64,000 bases of DNA. It comes from Gp6-AA40 sp963818645. GTDB taxonomy: Bacteria > Acidobacteriota > Vicinamibacteria > Vicinamibacterales > UBA2999. The stretch covers positions 1 through 64,000 of the forward strand of contig CAWFTF010000011.1 of the NCBI GenBank assembly GCA_963818645.1, in the 5' to 3' direction. Shown in pieces: positions 44,681 to 54,329 of the stretch; positions within the stretch are counted from its first letter, which is position 1; every line of letters starts with the position of its first letter. Under the pieces are notes generated by a model. The model had not been told where the DNA came from. It saw nothing but the letters and a program-made list of their open reading frames with translations, and did not search any database. The translations under genes were made by a program, and so were the position numbers.

Positions 44681-46989
44681 TTCTTGATCCGCTTGAGAAA
44701 CGCGTCGCTCTCGATGATGCCCATGACCAGCGATGAGAATCGATTGTCGTTCGCCGCCGCCCGCCGCACAATCCCTCGCACCGTCGGCATGTCGTAGGAG
44801 TGCACAGGACGTCCCAGCGCGTAGGTGTAGAGCTTTTCCGCTGCGGTCGTCATGAACGAATCCGACCGGTTCAACACGGCCGCTCGCAGATCCTTGGGCC
44901 CGCTCACCGGAGTGCCATCGGCAAGCTGTCCGGTCGAGTCGATCTTCGTCGGCCCGTCGTATTCGCGCCACTCTCCGATCAGATCGAAGTTCTCGAGCGC
45001 AAATCCCATCGGGTCCATGATGCGGTGGCACGACGCGCACACCGGGCTGGCGCGATGCGCTTCGAGGCGCTGCCGCAGTGAGCTGGTCTTCGCGGCTTCC
45101 GCGCCTCCGAGGTTCGTCTCGACGCCGGGCGGTGGCACTGGCGCCGGCGTGCCGAGCAGATTCTCCAGCACCCACTTGCCGCGCGAGACCGGCGATGTGC
45201 GCGTGGCGATCGAGGTCACCGTCAGCATGCTGCCTTGTCCGAGCAGTCCCCGGCGCGGGCTGTCTGCCGGAAGCTGGACGCGCCGGAAGTAACTTCCCTG
45301 GATATTCGGGATGCCGTAGTGACGCGCGAGCCGCTCGTCCACGAACGTGTAGTCGGCCTCGATCAGATCGATGAGGCTGCGATCGTCGCGCACGATCGTC
45401 CTGAAGAGCATTTCCGTTTCGCGGCGGAACGACTGTCGCAGGTTCTCGTCGAAGTTCCTGGCCTCGGTCTGGACGTGATCCAGGTCACGCAGGTAGAGCC
45501 ATTGACCGGCGAAGTTCTCGACGATCGCGTCCGCTTTCGGGTCCGCCAGCATGCGCTTGACCTGCTGATCGAGCACCTTCGGATCGCGCAGCCGTCCCTT
45601 GATTGCGACGTCGAGCAGTTCATCGTCCGGGATGCTGCTCCACAGGAAGAACGAAAGACGCGACGCGAGGTCGACATCGCCAACGCGATACGGCTGACCG
45701 GAGGCGATCGTCGCGGGCTCTTCTTCGGCGCGATAGACGAAACGCGGTGCCACGAGGATGCGGGCCAGCCCTTCCTGAACACCGGATTCGAAGTCGCCGG
45801 CCTCGCGTCCCTTCTTGTAGAAGCCCATCAACGTGTCGGACTCTGCGGCGCTCACCGGGCCGCGATACGCACGTCGCGCCATCGTCGTCAGAATCGAACG
45901 CGCGCAGGTCGCTTCATCGGCTGTCGACTTCGGCCGGCAGGTGAAGATCTTCCGGCGGCTCGGTGTATCGCCCACGCCGGTGATGTTCAGCGGTCCCGTG
46001 ACCACAAGGTTGGGCACGCCTCCTGGATTGATGAAGGTGGCGTCCACGCGGAAGTCAGAGTAGATCTCGTCGATACCTGCACCGCGCTGACGATCGGGCA
46101 GCGACAGGCCGATCGTGTGCGGACCGGCCGACACCTTCAGGCGGAAGCTGCGCGGGTTCTCGACCTTGATCTGTTCGCCGTCGAGCGTGATGTCCACGCC
46201 GGCGCCTGGACCGCCGGGACGGCCGCCGAGCGCGAACTCATACTCGGCATCGAGCGGGAAGGTGTGCTGAATCAGGAAACCGCCGCGTGTCCCGAGTGGC
46301 AGACCCTCGATGTGGCGATCCTGCGCCAGCCCCGGTGGCGGCGAGAATGTCTTCTGCGAAGGGCCCATCGTCTTGTCGCCAACCGCAAGGCGGCTGATCT
46401 TCATCGCCGCAGAGATGTAGCCTTGAATCAGCGACGGCGAGACGGCGAGCGCTTCAGCAAGATTGTCGAATCCCTGACTCGAACCATCGGCGGGCAGCAG
46501 GACGTTCACGTCGATATCGAGCGCAAGAAGATCGCGGATCGCGTTGGCGTATTCCGTCCGGTTCAGCCGATGCAGCGCCGGCGTGACGAGGGCAGCGTTG
46601 GGGTCAGCGGCTTTGTCGAGTCGCTCCTCGAGGTTCGCGGCGAATCCATCGAGGGCCGTTCGTTCCGGTCTGCGCGCGCCACTTGGCGGCATCATGCCGG
46701 TGCGGATCTTCTTGACGACCTTCTCCCACGTCTCGGCGTCCGGTCCCACCTTCGAGAGGTCGAGCGTGTCGAGCGCCAGGCCGGCCACCTTCGCGCGCTG
46801 GTTGTGACACCCGATGCAGTACTGCGTGAGGAACGTCGAGTCCGGAGAAGCCGTCGTCGCTGCGGCTGCCGCCTGCGGTGGTTGCGCGTTCAACGGCTCC
46901 GTGTCGCCCCACACGAAGGCGAGCGCAGCCACCCACATGAACGTGGCGAGCGGGAGGACTCCTAACAGGGTTCGTTTCCGATGCTTCAT
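44677..46989 (-). CDS. DUF1592/DUF1587/DUF1588-domain secreted cytochrome-like protein
   Basis: A 770-residue exported protein. After a signal peptide (GVLPLATFMWVAALAFVWG) comes a c-type heme motif CIGCHN with distal Met in GMMPP (PSD/cytochrome-like), then DUF1587 (LHRLNRTEYANAIRDLLALDIDV), a carbohydrate-binding-like beta domain (LPLGTRGGFLIQHTFPLDAEYEF), DUF1592 (SRLSFFLWSSIPDDELLDVA), DUF1588 (HRLGLLGQGS-like RRGLLGQGSMLTVTSIATRTSPVSRGKWVLENLLGTP), a second CASCH heme motif and DUF1585 (YALGRPVHSYDMPTVR). Two hemes suggest electron transfer; the substrate is unknown. Its start overlaps the ankyrin stop by ATGA. Confidence 0.9.
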   Translation of the reverse strand: MKHRKRTLLGVLPLATFMWVAALAFVWGDTEPLNAQPPQAAAAATTASPDSTFLTQYCIGCHNQRAKVAGLALDTLDLSKVGPDAETWEKVVKKIRTGMMPPSGARRPERTALDGFAANLEERLDKAADPNAALVTPALHRLNRTEYANAIRDLLALDIDVNVLLPADGSSQGFDNLAEALAVSPSLIQGYISAAMKISRLAVGDKTMGPSQKTFSPPPGLAQDRHIEGLPLGTRGGFLIQHTFPLDAEYEFALGGRPGGPGAGVDITLDGEQIKVENPRSFRLKVSAGPHTIGLSLPDRQRGAGIDEIYSDFRVDATFINPGGVPNLVVTGPLNITGVGDTPSRRKIFTCRPKSTADEATCARSILTTMARRAYRGPVSAAESDTLMGFYKKGREAGDFESGVQEGLARILVAPRFVYRAEEEPATIASGQPYRVGDVDLASRLSFFLWSSIPDDELLDVAIKGRLRDPKVLDQQVKRMLADPKADAIVENFAGQWLYLRDLDHVQTEARNFDENLRQSFRRETEMLFRTIVRDDRSLIDLIEADYTFVDERLARHYGIPNIQGSYFRRVQLPADSPRRGLLGQGSMLTVTSIATRTSPVSRGKWVLENLLGTPAPVPPPGVETNLGGAEAAKTSSLRQRLEAHRASPVCASCHRIMDPMGFALENFDLIGEWREYDGPTKIDSTGQLADGTPVSGPKDLRAAVLNRSDSFMTTAAEKLYTYALGRPVHSYDMPTVRGIVRRAAANDNRFSSLVMGIIESDAFLKRIKK

Positions 46990-48577
46990 GGTTTCACGGA
47001 CGCGGCAGACGATGAGGTCGATGCCAACTGTTTGAGCAACTCGATCGAGGTTGGTTTTGGACGAGCGGGATGGGTTGCGAGGAACACGCCTTCAGCCCAC
47101 GTCAACGGCGTGCGGCCCTCGGCATCCTTCACGTCGACTTTGGCGCCCTGCTGAACGAGGTAGCGAATGATTTCATCCGAACCTCGATTGGCTGCGCCGT
47201 GCAGTGCCGTGAGCCCCATCGAGTTCACCGCGTTGACGTCCATGCCGAGCTCGACGCACAGCTTCACGGCCTCGAGCAGCGCGGGTTGTCCCTCGTCGAA
47301 GGTTTGATCGAACACCCAGTTCACGCCCGCGGCGGCCATCAAGGCCGTCGTGCCGGAGTACGTCGGGATGTTCGGATCCGCACCGTGTTTGAGCAGAAGC
47401 TTCATCACGGTCACGTCACCGGCAAGCGCGGCGGTCAGAAAAGAGGTCTGTCCGGTGAAGTCCACCCACGCCAGCGACCCGGTGATGCGCAGGAAGTCGC
47501 GGCGAATCGGCGGCACTTCCTTCGTGCGCGCGTTGAGGTCGGCGCCGCGGTCGATCAGTACCTGAATCAGTTCGAGATAGGGTGCGCGATCGATGCTGTT
47601 GACGAACGTGCCGTTGTCCACGTCCATGTTGCGTGTCTCGACCGCGGCCCACAGAGCCGTTCGGCCATACCAGTCAACCGCCTTGATGTCGGCGCCACGG
47701 TCGATCAGGAATCGTGCGACGTCCGGATGGTTGTTCGTGATCGCGATGATGAGCGGCGTGATGTCGTTGGCATCACGCTCGTTGATGTTGGCGCCTGCCT
47801 CCAGCAGCATGCGAGCGATGTCCATGCGCCCGTCGCGTGCGGCGTACAGCAGCGGCGACATCCCGCCGGGAATCGGTGCGCGCGATCCGCGTGGCGGGAG
47901 CCCGCCGCGCACGATCCCGATCCCATGACCGAAGCCTGGTACCGAGTTCGGGAAGATCCACTGCGGTGCGCGACCGACTCGCGTTTTCGCGTTGACCGAT
48001 GCACCGCGCGAGATCAGCAACTTCACGACGTCGGGGTGATTCTCGCGGATCGCCACCATGAGGGCGGTCTGCTGATATGACGCGTCGGCCGCATCGATCT
48101 TCGAGCCGCGATCGAGCAGCAGGGTCACGGCATCCATGCTGCCGACTCGCACCGCGTTCATCAGCGGAGTGTCACCAGCAGGATCGGGAGCGTTTGCGTC
48201 CGCACCGGCGTCGAGCAGCACGCCAATCATCGCAGCGTTGCCATTGGCAGACTGCGATGGCGAGCGGCGTCAGTCCGTATCGGTTCGCCAGCGTCGCCTG
48301 AGCACCCGCGCCGAGCAGCAGCTTCGCGGTTGCGACGTCATCCACGCGAACGGCCCAGTGAAGCGCGGGAGTGCCGTCCAGTCCCGGAGTGTTGGCGTCA
48401 ACCTTCTGTCCGATCAGCGTGCGGATCGCCGCCACGTCGCGCCGCATTGCCGCCTCAGCCAGACGCGTATCGTTGTCGGCGGCCCGGGCCGGCGCGGCCA
48501 TGGCAAATCAACAACAGACCCGCCAGGCAGGCTCGGCGGACCGGCACACCTCTCCGACTCAAGGACACTTCACCCAT
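46986..48577 (-). CDS. Exported ankyrin-repeat protein, two single-base insertions
   Basis: After removing one base near 48500 and one near 48245, a 529-residue protein results. It starts at 48577 with a signal peptide (VRRACLAGLLLI...APARA) and then about a dozen ankyrin repeats, e.g. DGTPALHWAVRVDDVATAKLLLGAGA, AGDTPLMNAVRVGSMDAVTLLLDRG, GGMSPLLYAARDGRMDIARMLLEAGA, GLTALHGAANRGSDEIIRYLVQQGA. The first break turns LLIC into MAAPARAAD, the second falls in LTPLAIAVC. It heads the DUF1592–DUF1552 operon and may serve as a scaffold for them outside the cytoplasm. Confidence 0.8.
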
Positions 48578-48689
48578 ACGACTCCATTAGACAATCCATT
48601 CAGCCTGGATTTCAGCAAATTTTTGGCTAGGTCACTGGCCGTGCAGGCCTGCAATTGCTGGGCATTTTTGCGGGCGCAGCTTGACAAAA

Positions 48690-48722
48690 ACAGGCTTCAG
48701 GGATCAGGCTTCGGGCCTCCAA
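48690..48722. repeat. AGGCTTC heptad array upstream of the cupin gene
   Basis: Units AGGCTTC, AGGGATC, AGGCTTC, GGGCCTCC at 7-base steps, starting four bases after a TTGACA sequence (48681-48686). If TTGACA is a -35 box, the array occupies the spacer and -10 positions. Confidence 0.6.
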
Positions 48723-48732
48723 GGAGCAGCCC

Positions 48733-49117
48733 ATGAGATCTGTTGTCGCCCTGATCGCAGTGTTTGTTGTCGTCGGAGGCGTGAGCGCTCAGCAACCGGG
48801 TTTCTCACGCACGGTGATTCAACGCGGCGACCTGTCCACTCCCGGCAAGGAAGTTGTGAGCGCGCTCGCGGAGTTCCAGCCTGGCGCGACTGCCGGGTCC
48901 GCATACGCACCCGGGCGAAGAGGCAGGATACGTCCTCGAAGGCACGCTGATTTTCGAGATAGCGGGGAAGCCGCCGGTGACGCTCAAGGCCGGCGAAACG
49001 TTCTTTGCTCCGTCGGGTACCGTGCACAACGCGACCAATAAGGGAACTGCACGTGCCCGCGTGCTGGCGACCTACATCGTCGAAAAAGGAAAGCCTCTCG
49101 CGACGGCAGCGAAGTGA
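48733..49117 (+). CDS. Exported cupin-domain protein, +1 frameshift
   Basis: After removing one base near 48898 this is a 127-residue protein: signal peptide MRSVVALIAVFVVVGGVSAQ, then a cupin with the iron/metal cluster HTHPGEEAGYVLEGTLIFEIAGKPPVTLKAGETFFAPSGTVHNATNKG. His, His, Glu and distal His ligands are all present in the corrected frame. The frame as given leaves the cupin at the first His. Such short cupins are often dioxygenase-like or storage/sensor proteins in the periplasm. An AAGGAG ribosome site precedes the ATG. Convergent with the LVIVD gene, five bases apart. Confidence 0.78.
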
Positions 49118-49121
49118 TCAA

Positions 49122-50513
49122 TCAATCGAGAGGCACTCTTCCCGTGTACCGAAGAATGTACAGACCGCCGGTGAAGCGATCGTTCGCATAGATCAACCCG
49201 CGCTCGTCAACGATCGCGTGATTGATCTGGACGGTGCCGCTCGGATTCTTCGGCGGCGTCTCCGGGATGTAGAACCCAATCTCCTCGACATGCGGTGGTG
49301 CGTCGGGCACACCGCTCGGGCTCTCGACTGCGCGAAACAGACGCACACCACCGTTGAACCAACTCGCCACCGTCGTGTTCTCGAGACGCTTGTAGAGTGG
49401 CCCCGGGAAATTCGGATGCAGGTTGTGCGCACCGAAGCGGCCACCAGCCTTGCACCGGGCGCCGTCATCGGCGTGCAACGGTGCCGTTCCGATGATCACC
49501 GGATTGGTTTCTGCACGGATATCGAGCAACCAGACCAGCTTCGGTGCGTCCTTGCAGTTGTCCGCCGTGTCCTCGTCTGATGCCCACGCGAGTCGTCTCT
49601 TGAACATCGGTTGAAACGTGTGGGTCCACGCCGGATACGGTGGATGGAACTGCACGCGGCCAAGCAGTCGAGGCGTGTACGAACGCGCGCTTCCTGACGC
49701 AACCTGCGCGAGCCCGGCGATGTCGAAGATCATCCCGCCGCCGTCGATGTAGGCGACGTACGCACGATCGGCACGCTCCGGCCAGATCTCGATCTGATGC
49801 GGACGATAGCCGTTGTCGAACGGCGAGTGACGCGGCGGCAGGCATCCTGGGAGGCACGCGTCGCCTTTCCGCGTGCCGGGCAGCCACCAGCGTCCGACTT
49901 CCTGCGGACGCGTCGGATCGCGAAGGTCGACCGTCACCCAGATCTGATCGTCGAGCGGGTTTGTCGGTTCGAAATCGCGCATGCCTGTCGTCAGGTGCGC
50001 GAACTGACCGTCAACGAACCAGAGGTTGTGCACGCCACGAGAGTCAGGCCCCGACGTGTCGAAAAAGGAAAGCTTCAGATCGTCGAGGCTCTTTGCCGCG
50101 ATGACCCTCGCAGGATTCGAAACGTCGAGGACCCACATGCCAGCAGGCGCCCCGCCGGCCTTCGCTGCCTGATTCGCAACCGCGAGTACGTTGCCCGAGA
50201 GTCCGAGCGAATTGCAGCGCGTGACTCCAGGAGCAGGAGAGCGAAGCTGGTTGAGCAGCGCCGGTGCCTCTGGACGAGTCACATCGACGATGCTCAGGCA
50301 ACGTTCGGGAGCTTCGTGCGCCAGATACAGGATTCGTCGCCCGTCCGGCCACATGTGCAGCGCGAGCCCCTCGCCACCGTCGCCGCCGCCGTTCAGATCG
50401 TTGTGGCCTACGAGCTCCATGTTGCGCGCATCTGCACCGCCCCGTGATTGCGCAGGCACGGACGCGTTCAGGGCAATCAAGAGGCAGGCGGCCGCGCAGA
50501 GGAGACGCATCAT
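49122..50513 (-). CDS. Secreted LVIVD-repeat (beta-propeller) protein
   Basis: A 463-residue exported protein with a signal peptide (MMRLLCAAACLLIALNASVPAQ). Repeats of the LVIVD type follow: LSIVDVTRPEAPALLNQL, MWVLDVSNPARVIAA, IWVTVDLRDPTRPQEVGRW, LVWLLDIRAETNPVIIGTAPL, giving a propeller-like fold. Six or more cysteines (CLPGCLPP, CKDAP, CKAGG) may form disulfides. The end VQINHAIVDERGLIYANDRFTGGLYILRY is typical. No enzyme activity is known for the family. ATG 50513 is preferred over 50546. Confidence 0.82.
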   Translation of the reverse strand: MMRLLCAAACLLIALNASVPAQSRGGADARNMELVGHNDLNGGGDGGEGLALHMWPDGRRILYLAHEAPERCLSIVDVTRPEAPALLNQLRSPAPGVTRCNSLGLSGNVLAVANQAAKAGGAPAGMWVLDVSNPARVIAAKSLDDLKLSFFDTSGPDSRGVHNLWFVDGQFAHLTTGMRDFEPTNPLDDQIWVTVDLRDPTRPQEVGRWWLPGTRKGDACLPGCLPPRHSPFDNGYRPHQIEIWPERADRAYVAYIDGGGMIFDIAGLAQVASGSARSYTPRLLGRVQFHPPYPAWTHTFQPMFKRRLAWASDEDTADNCKDAPKLVWLLDIRAETNPVIIGTAPLHADDGARCKAGGRFGAHNLHPNFPGPLYKRLENTTVASWFNGGVRLFRAVESPSGVPDAPPHVEEIGFYIPETPPKNPSGTVQINHAIVDERGLIYANDRFTGGLYILRYTGRVPLD

Positions 50514-50551
50514 GGGCGCGTATTCTACGCCCGCTGCGCCGTGCATGGTCT

Positions 50552-51913
50552 TCAGCGCGGAATACGGTCGAGCACCACCACCGTCTCGATGTGAGGCGTG
50601 TGTGGAAACATGTCAACTGGTTGCATTGATGCGATCGCGTAACCACACTTCGTGATACGCGCGAGGTCGCGCGCCAGCGACTCGGGATCGCACGACACGT
50701 ACACGGCTCTTGCCGGGCCACGTTCGCCGAGCACACGATCGATGACCGAGCCGTCGCACCCTTCGCGCGGTGGATCGAGAACGACGGCGTCGAATTCGCG
50801 CGCCGTCAGCCGTCCATCCCGACCGAGTGCCACCTCGACGGGTTTTGCGATGAACTGGCATCGCGCCTTCGGCACTCGACTGAGACGCAGGCTCGCCTCG
50901 CCGTCCGCAACGGCTGCTTTGTTCTCTTCGATCGCCACCACCGTGCTGCCGCGCAGAGCGAGCGGCAGCGCGAAGAGGCCGGCACCCGCATACAAGTCGA
51001 GCACCGTCGTCCCGATGGGGATGGCCGAGAGCACCTGCTGCACGAGGATCTCCGCCGCGCGCACGTTCGTCTGAAAGAACGACGTTGGTGAAATCAGGAA
51101 TGACGCGCCAGCGATGTCCTCGCGCAATCGTTCAGGACCTGCGATGTGGCGCGTGTCCCCGCCGAAGATGAAGGCGTCGCCTCGCGGGTGAACGTTGACG
51201 TGCAGTGACGTCGGCGCTGCGGGCCCCGTCAGCGCCCGTCGCGATGCCTGGCGCACGCGTTTGTCGCTCTCGCTTGCGACGACCAGGGTCGCCATCGTCT
51301 CGGAGCGGCTCTGTCCGGCACGAACCGCGATGCTTTTCACCTCGCGGGTGTCCGCCCGCTCACAGGCGTCGCGCAGCGCGAAGGCGACGGCGTTCCCCCG
51401 CTCGTCGTGCACGGGACATTCACGAACGGCCACGACGTGACGAGAGGAACGCGCGTAATGGCCCGTCAGAATCTCGCCGGTACGGCGGCGTTCGACAACG
51501 AAGTGAACCTTGTTTCGAAAGTGCCAGGGAGCGTCGAGCGGTGTGGCCGCGAGCATCGGCCGGGCAGCCGCAGCGGCGGGGACGTTCCGACGAACCAGTT
51601 GAGTGACGAGGTCGGTTTTGAGCCGGAGTTGTTCTGGATAAGCGATGTGTTGCCACGAACAGCCGCCGCAGATTCGTCCAGCTTCTGCTTCAGGGCCGAA
51701 GTGGCGGCAGGCTGGCGCTACGCGATGCGGTGACGCACGGAGTACTTCGATGAGCGTCGCGGATCTCGCGCCCGCACGCGCGGCATTGAGACGGACGCGA
51801 ACACGTTCGCCCGGGATGGTGAAGGGGATAGTCAACGGCGTGCGCCCGATATGGGCGACGCCGTCTCCTTTGAGCGTGATGGACTCGATATCGACGTCGG
51901 CGAGGTCGGTCAA
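50552..51913 (-). CDS. rlmD: TRAM-domain 23S rRNA (uracil-C5)-methyltransferase, RlmD/RumA-like
   Basis: A 453-residue RNA methyltransferase that methylates a uracil C5 of 23S rRNA (U1939 type) with SAM. The N-terminal TRAM domain reads ADVDIESITLKGDGVAHIGRTPLTIPFTIPGERVRVRL; the iron-sulfur cysteines are in CRHFG...CGGCSWQHIAYPEQLRLK. The Rossmann domain has LDLYAGAGLFALPLA, VAIEENKAAVADG, and LDPPREGCD; the nucleophilic Cys is in VYVSCDPESLARDL. All key residues are intact. RlmD and RlmC cannot be told apart reliably here. Confidence 0.9.
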   Translation of the reverse strand: MTDLADVDIESITLKGDGVAHIGRTPLTIPFTIPGERVRVRLNAARAGARSATLIEVLRASPHRVAPACRHFGPEAEAGRICGGCSWQHIAYPEQLRLKTDLVTQLVRRNVPAAAAARPMLAATPLDAPWHFRNKVHFVVERRRTGEILTGHYARSSRHVVAVRECPVHDERGNAVAFALRDACERADTREVKSIAVRAGQSRSETMATLVVASESDKRVRQASRRALTGPAAPTSLHVNVHPRGDAFIFGGDTRHIAGPERLREDIAGASFLISPTSFFQTNVRAAEILVQQVLSAIPIGTTVLDLYAGAGLFALPLALRGSTVVAIEENKAAVADGEASLRLSRVPKARCQFIAKPVEVALGRDGRLTAREFDAVVLDPPREGCDGSVIDRVLGERGPARAVYVSCDPESLARDLARITKCGYAIASMQPVDMFPHTPHIETVVVLDRIPR

Positions 51914-51935
51914 CGACGTCCTCCGCGCGAGGCGG

Positions 51936-52388
51936 CTATCTGACGTCCAGCAGTTCGACCTCGAAGAGAAGCGTGGCGTTCGGCGGGATCACGCCGCCTG
52001 CGCCCTGGCTGCCGTAGCCCATTTGCGGCGGGATCGTCAGCGTGCGTTTGCCGCCGACTTTCATTCCGGCGACTCCCTGATCCCAGCCCTGGATGACTTG
52101 CCCGGCACCAAGTCGAAACTTGAACGGCTCGTTGCGATCGCGCGAGCTGTCGAATTTCTGTCCCTTGTGATCGCCGCGCGCCTGGTCGTACAGCCATCCG
52201 GTGTAGTGCACCGTGACCTCACGTCCCGAGACCGCTTCGTTACCGCTGCCGGCGGCATCGTCCTGTTTGACAAGCTCTGTGATGTTGGACTGACCCATGC
52301 TCGATGACTCCGTATTCTCTGACTTCGGTCCACAGCCGTAGGCCGCTACGAGCAGGGCCAATAGCAGTGCTCTCGATGGTTTCAACAC
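51936..52388 (-). CDS. FKBP-type peptidyl-prolyl isomerase, lipoprotein
   Basis: A 150-residue exported isomerase. A lipobox (LLVAAYGC) after a short signal makes Cys19 the likely lipid anchor. The FKBP domain shows VTVHYTGWLYDQ, KFDSSRDRNEPFKFRLGAGQVIQGWDQGVAGMKVGGKRTLTIPPQMGYG and GGVIPPNATLLFEVELLDV, the standard active-site set (Y, D, F, V-I, W, Y, F). It probably helps fold envelope proteins. It lies close to the rlmD start on the same strand. Confidence 0.93.
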   Translation of the reverse strand: MLKPSRALLLALLVAAYGCGPKSENTESSSMGQSNITELVKQDDAAGSGNEAVSGREVTVHYTGWLYDQARGDHKGQKFDSSRDRNEPFKFRLGAGQVIQGWDQGVAGMKVGGKRTLTIPPQMGYGSQGAGGVIPPNATLLFEVELLDVR

Positions 52389-52416
52389 GGGGAGTGATTA
52401 TCTCTCAACTCCCGAC

Positions 52417-52520
52417 GGTCCACAGTCCACAGTCCTCAGTCCACGGTCCCCCGTAGTGACCGAATCCCGAATCCCGAATCCCGAGTCCCGAGTCCCGGAT
52501 CCCGGGTCCCGGATCCCGGT
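52417..52520. repeat. Long composite heptad array (GGTCCAC then CCCGAAT types)
   Basis: About fifteen units at 7-base steps: GGTCCAC, AGTCCAC, AGTCCTC, AGTCCAC, GGTCCCC, then ACCGAAT, CCCGAAT, CCCGAAT, CCCGAGT, CCCGAGT, CCCGGAT, CCCGGGT, CCCGGAT. It fills the divergent gap between the FKBP and sppA genes and is the longest array in the window. Confidence 0.93.
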
Positions 52521-52563
52521 GAAGACAGCCGTACAATGAGCTTTCCATTTTCAGGAGGTTGTC

Positions 52564-54327
52564 GTGGCTGTACGCCGAGGTGTTCTTCTGGTCCTGTCAC
52601 TCATCGGCCTGGCCGTGGTCATCTCGATGGCCTCCGTCGTGCTGATGTTCTTCGCCGCGTCTCGAGGACCATCGGTGCCGTCCTCGGCCACGCTTATTCT
52701 CCGGCCTGGCGGCAACTTGCCTGAGGTCGAACCCGACGATGTGGTCGGGCAGGTGTTCGGGCGGGATGTGAACACCGTGCGCGGCTTCGTCGAAGCGTTG
52801 CGCAAGGCCAGTCGCGACAGCCGCGTCCGCGGCGTGCTGCTGCGGCCGTCGACGCTCGAGTTGCCGTACTGGGGCAAGGTGCAGGAAATGCGCGACGCCA
52901 TCACGGCGTTCCGCAAATCAGGCAAGAAGGTGACGGCGTTCCTCGAGTACGGCGGCGATCGCGAGTACTACCTGGCGAGCGCGGCTGACCGCGTGTTCCT
53001 CATGCCGACCAGTTCGCTCGACCTGACCGGCGTCGCGTCGTACGAGATGTTCCTGCGCGGCACCTTCGACAAGATCGGCGCCTATCCCGACTTCGTGCAC
53101 ATCGGCGACTTCAAGACCGCCCCCAATCAGTACACGCAGAAGGGATTCACGCCGGCGCACCGCGAGATGGCGCAGTCGCTCAATCGCGACATGTACGAAC
53201 AGCTCGTCGCCGGTGTCGCCGAAGGCAGGAAGAAGAGCGAGGACGAGGTTCGAACACTGTTCGATCGAGGTCCGTTCATTGCTGCGAAAGCGCTCGAGGC
53301 TGGACTCGTGGACGAACTCGCGTACGAAGACGAGCTCGACGATCGTGTCCCGGAGCTTGGTGGCGACAGCGATCGCCGCATCGAAGGCAGCGACTACCAG
53401 CGGATTTCATTCGAATCGGCTGGCGTGCGGCCGCGTTCGCGCATCGCCGTCCTCTACATCGTCGGGACGATCGCATCCGGCAAGGGCGGCTTCGATCCGG
53501 TAAATGGGTCGATCGCCGGGTCGGAGTCGATCGTCGAACAGATTCGAAAGATACGCGACGACAACTCGATCAAGGCGATTGTGCTTCGCATCGACAGCCC
53601 GGGAGGATCGTCGGTGGCGTCGGACGTGATCTGGCGTGAACTGACAATCACGCGTCAGGACAATCCGAGCCGACCGATCGTGACGTCGATGTCGGATCTC
53701 GCGGCATCCGGCGGCTACTACATCGCGATCCCTGCCGATGCGATCGTTGCGCAGCCGGGAACGCTCACCGGCTCGATCGGCATCTTTGGCGGAAAGATCG
53801 TGATCGGCGGCACGCTCGGCAAGGCGGGCATCGGCACCGAAACGGTGACGTCGGGCGCCAACGCAGACATGTACTCGCCGTTCACGCCGTTCACGGCGCC
53901 GCAGCGCGCGAAGGTCGAGGAGTTCATGCAGGACTTCTACAAGGGCTTCGTCGGCAAGGTCGCCGAGTCGCGCAAGACGACGCCCGAAGCGATCCACGCC
54001 GTGGCGCAGGGGCGTGTCTGGACCGGCCGTCAGGCGCTTGCGCACGGGTTGGTGGACAGGCTTGGCGGACTCGATACGGCCGTGTCTCTGGCGAAGGAAC
54101 GGGCGAAGATTCCGGCCGACGAGGACGTTCAACTCGTCGTGTATCCCGAGCGTCGCAACTTCTTCGATGCGCTCTCAGAGCAGTTCGGCGGGGCAGGTAG
54201 TGCAGGCATGTGGAGCATGCTGGCGGGCACGAGCGAACGTCGCGCCGTCGCGGCGCTGTCGGCACCGACGCGGCTCTTCCGGCGTGGCGAACCGCTGGCG
54301 CTCATGCCGTTCACATTTGTGAGGTAG
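52564..54327 (+). CDS. sppA: Signal peptide peptidase SppA, 67K type
   Basis: A 587-residue membrane serine protease that clears cleaved signal peptides. An N-terminal anchor helix (VLLVLSLIGLAVVISMASVVLMFF) is followed by two tandem peptidase domains: residues about 60-290 (KVTAFLEYGGDREYYLASAADRVFLMP, general-base region) and about 300-520 (VLRIDSPGGSSVASDVIWREL, DLAASGGYYIA and the nucleophile region GTLTGSIGIFGG). The tandem layout matches E. coli SppA. The start is a GTG at 52564 with AGGAGG seven bases upstream. It is followed after two bases by the cytochrome P460-like gene. Confidence 0.93.
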   Translation: MAVRRGVLLVLSLIGLAVVISMASVVLMFFAASRGPSVPSSATLILRPGGNLPEVEPDDVVGQVFGRDVNTVRGFVEALRKASRDSRVRGVLLRPSTLELPYWGKVQEMRDAITAFRKSGKKVTAFLEYGGDREYYLASAADRVFLMPTSSLDLTGVASYEMFLRGTFDKIGAYPDFVHIGDFKTAPNQYTQKGFTPAHREMAQSLNRDMYEQLVAGVAEGRKKSEDEVRTLFDRGPFIAAKALEAGLVDELAYEDELDDRVPELGGDSDRRIEGSDYQRISFESAGVRPRSRIAVLYIVGTIASGKGGFDPVNGSIAGSESIVEQIRKIRDDNSIKAIVLRIDSPGGSSVASDVIWRELTITRQDNPSRPIVTSMSDLAASGGYYIAIPADAIVAQPGTLTGSIGIFGGKIVIGGTLGKAGIGTETVTSGANADMYSPFTPFTAPQRAKVEEFMQDFYKGFVGKVAESRKTTPEAIHAVAQGRVWTGRQALAHGLVDRLGGLDTAVSLAKERAKIPADEDVQLVVYPERRNFFDALSEQFGGAGSAGMWSMLAGTSERRAVAALSAPTRLFRRGEPLALMPFTFVR

Positions 54328-54329
54328 CG

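Noticed and set aside
52417..52520. CRISPR array
   Set aside because: Units are 7 bases without constant repeats and unique spacers, and there are no cas genes in the window.
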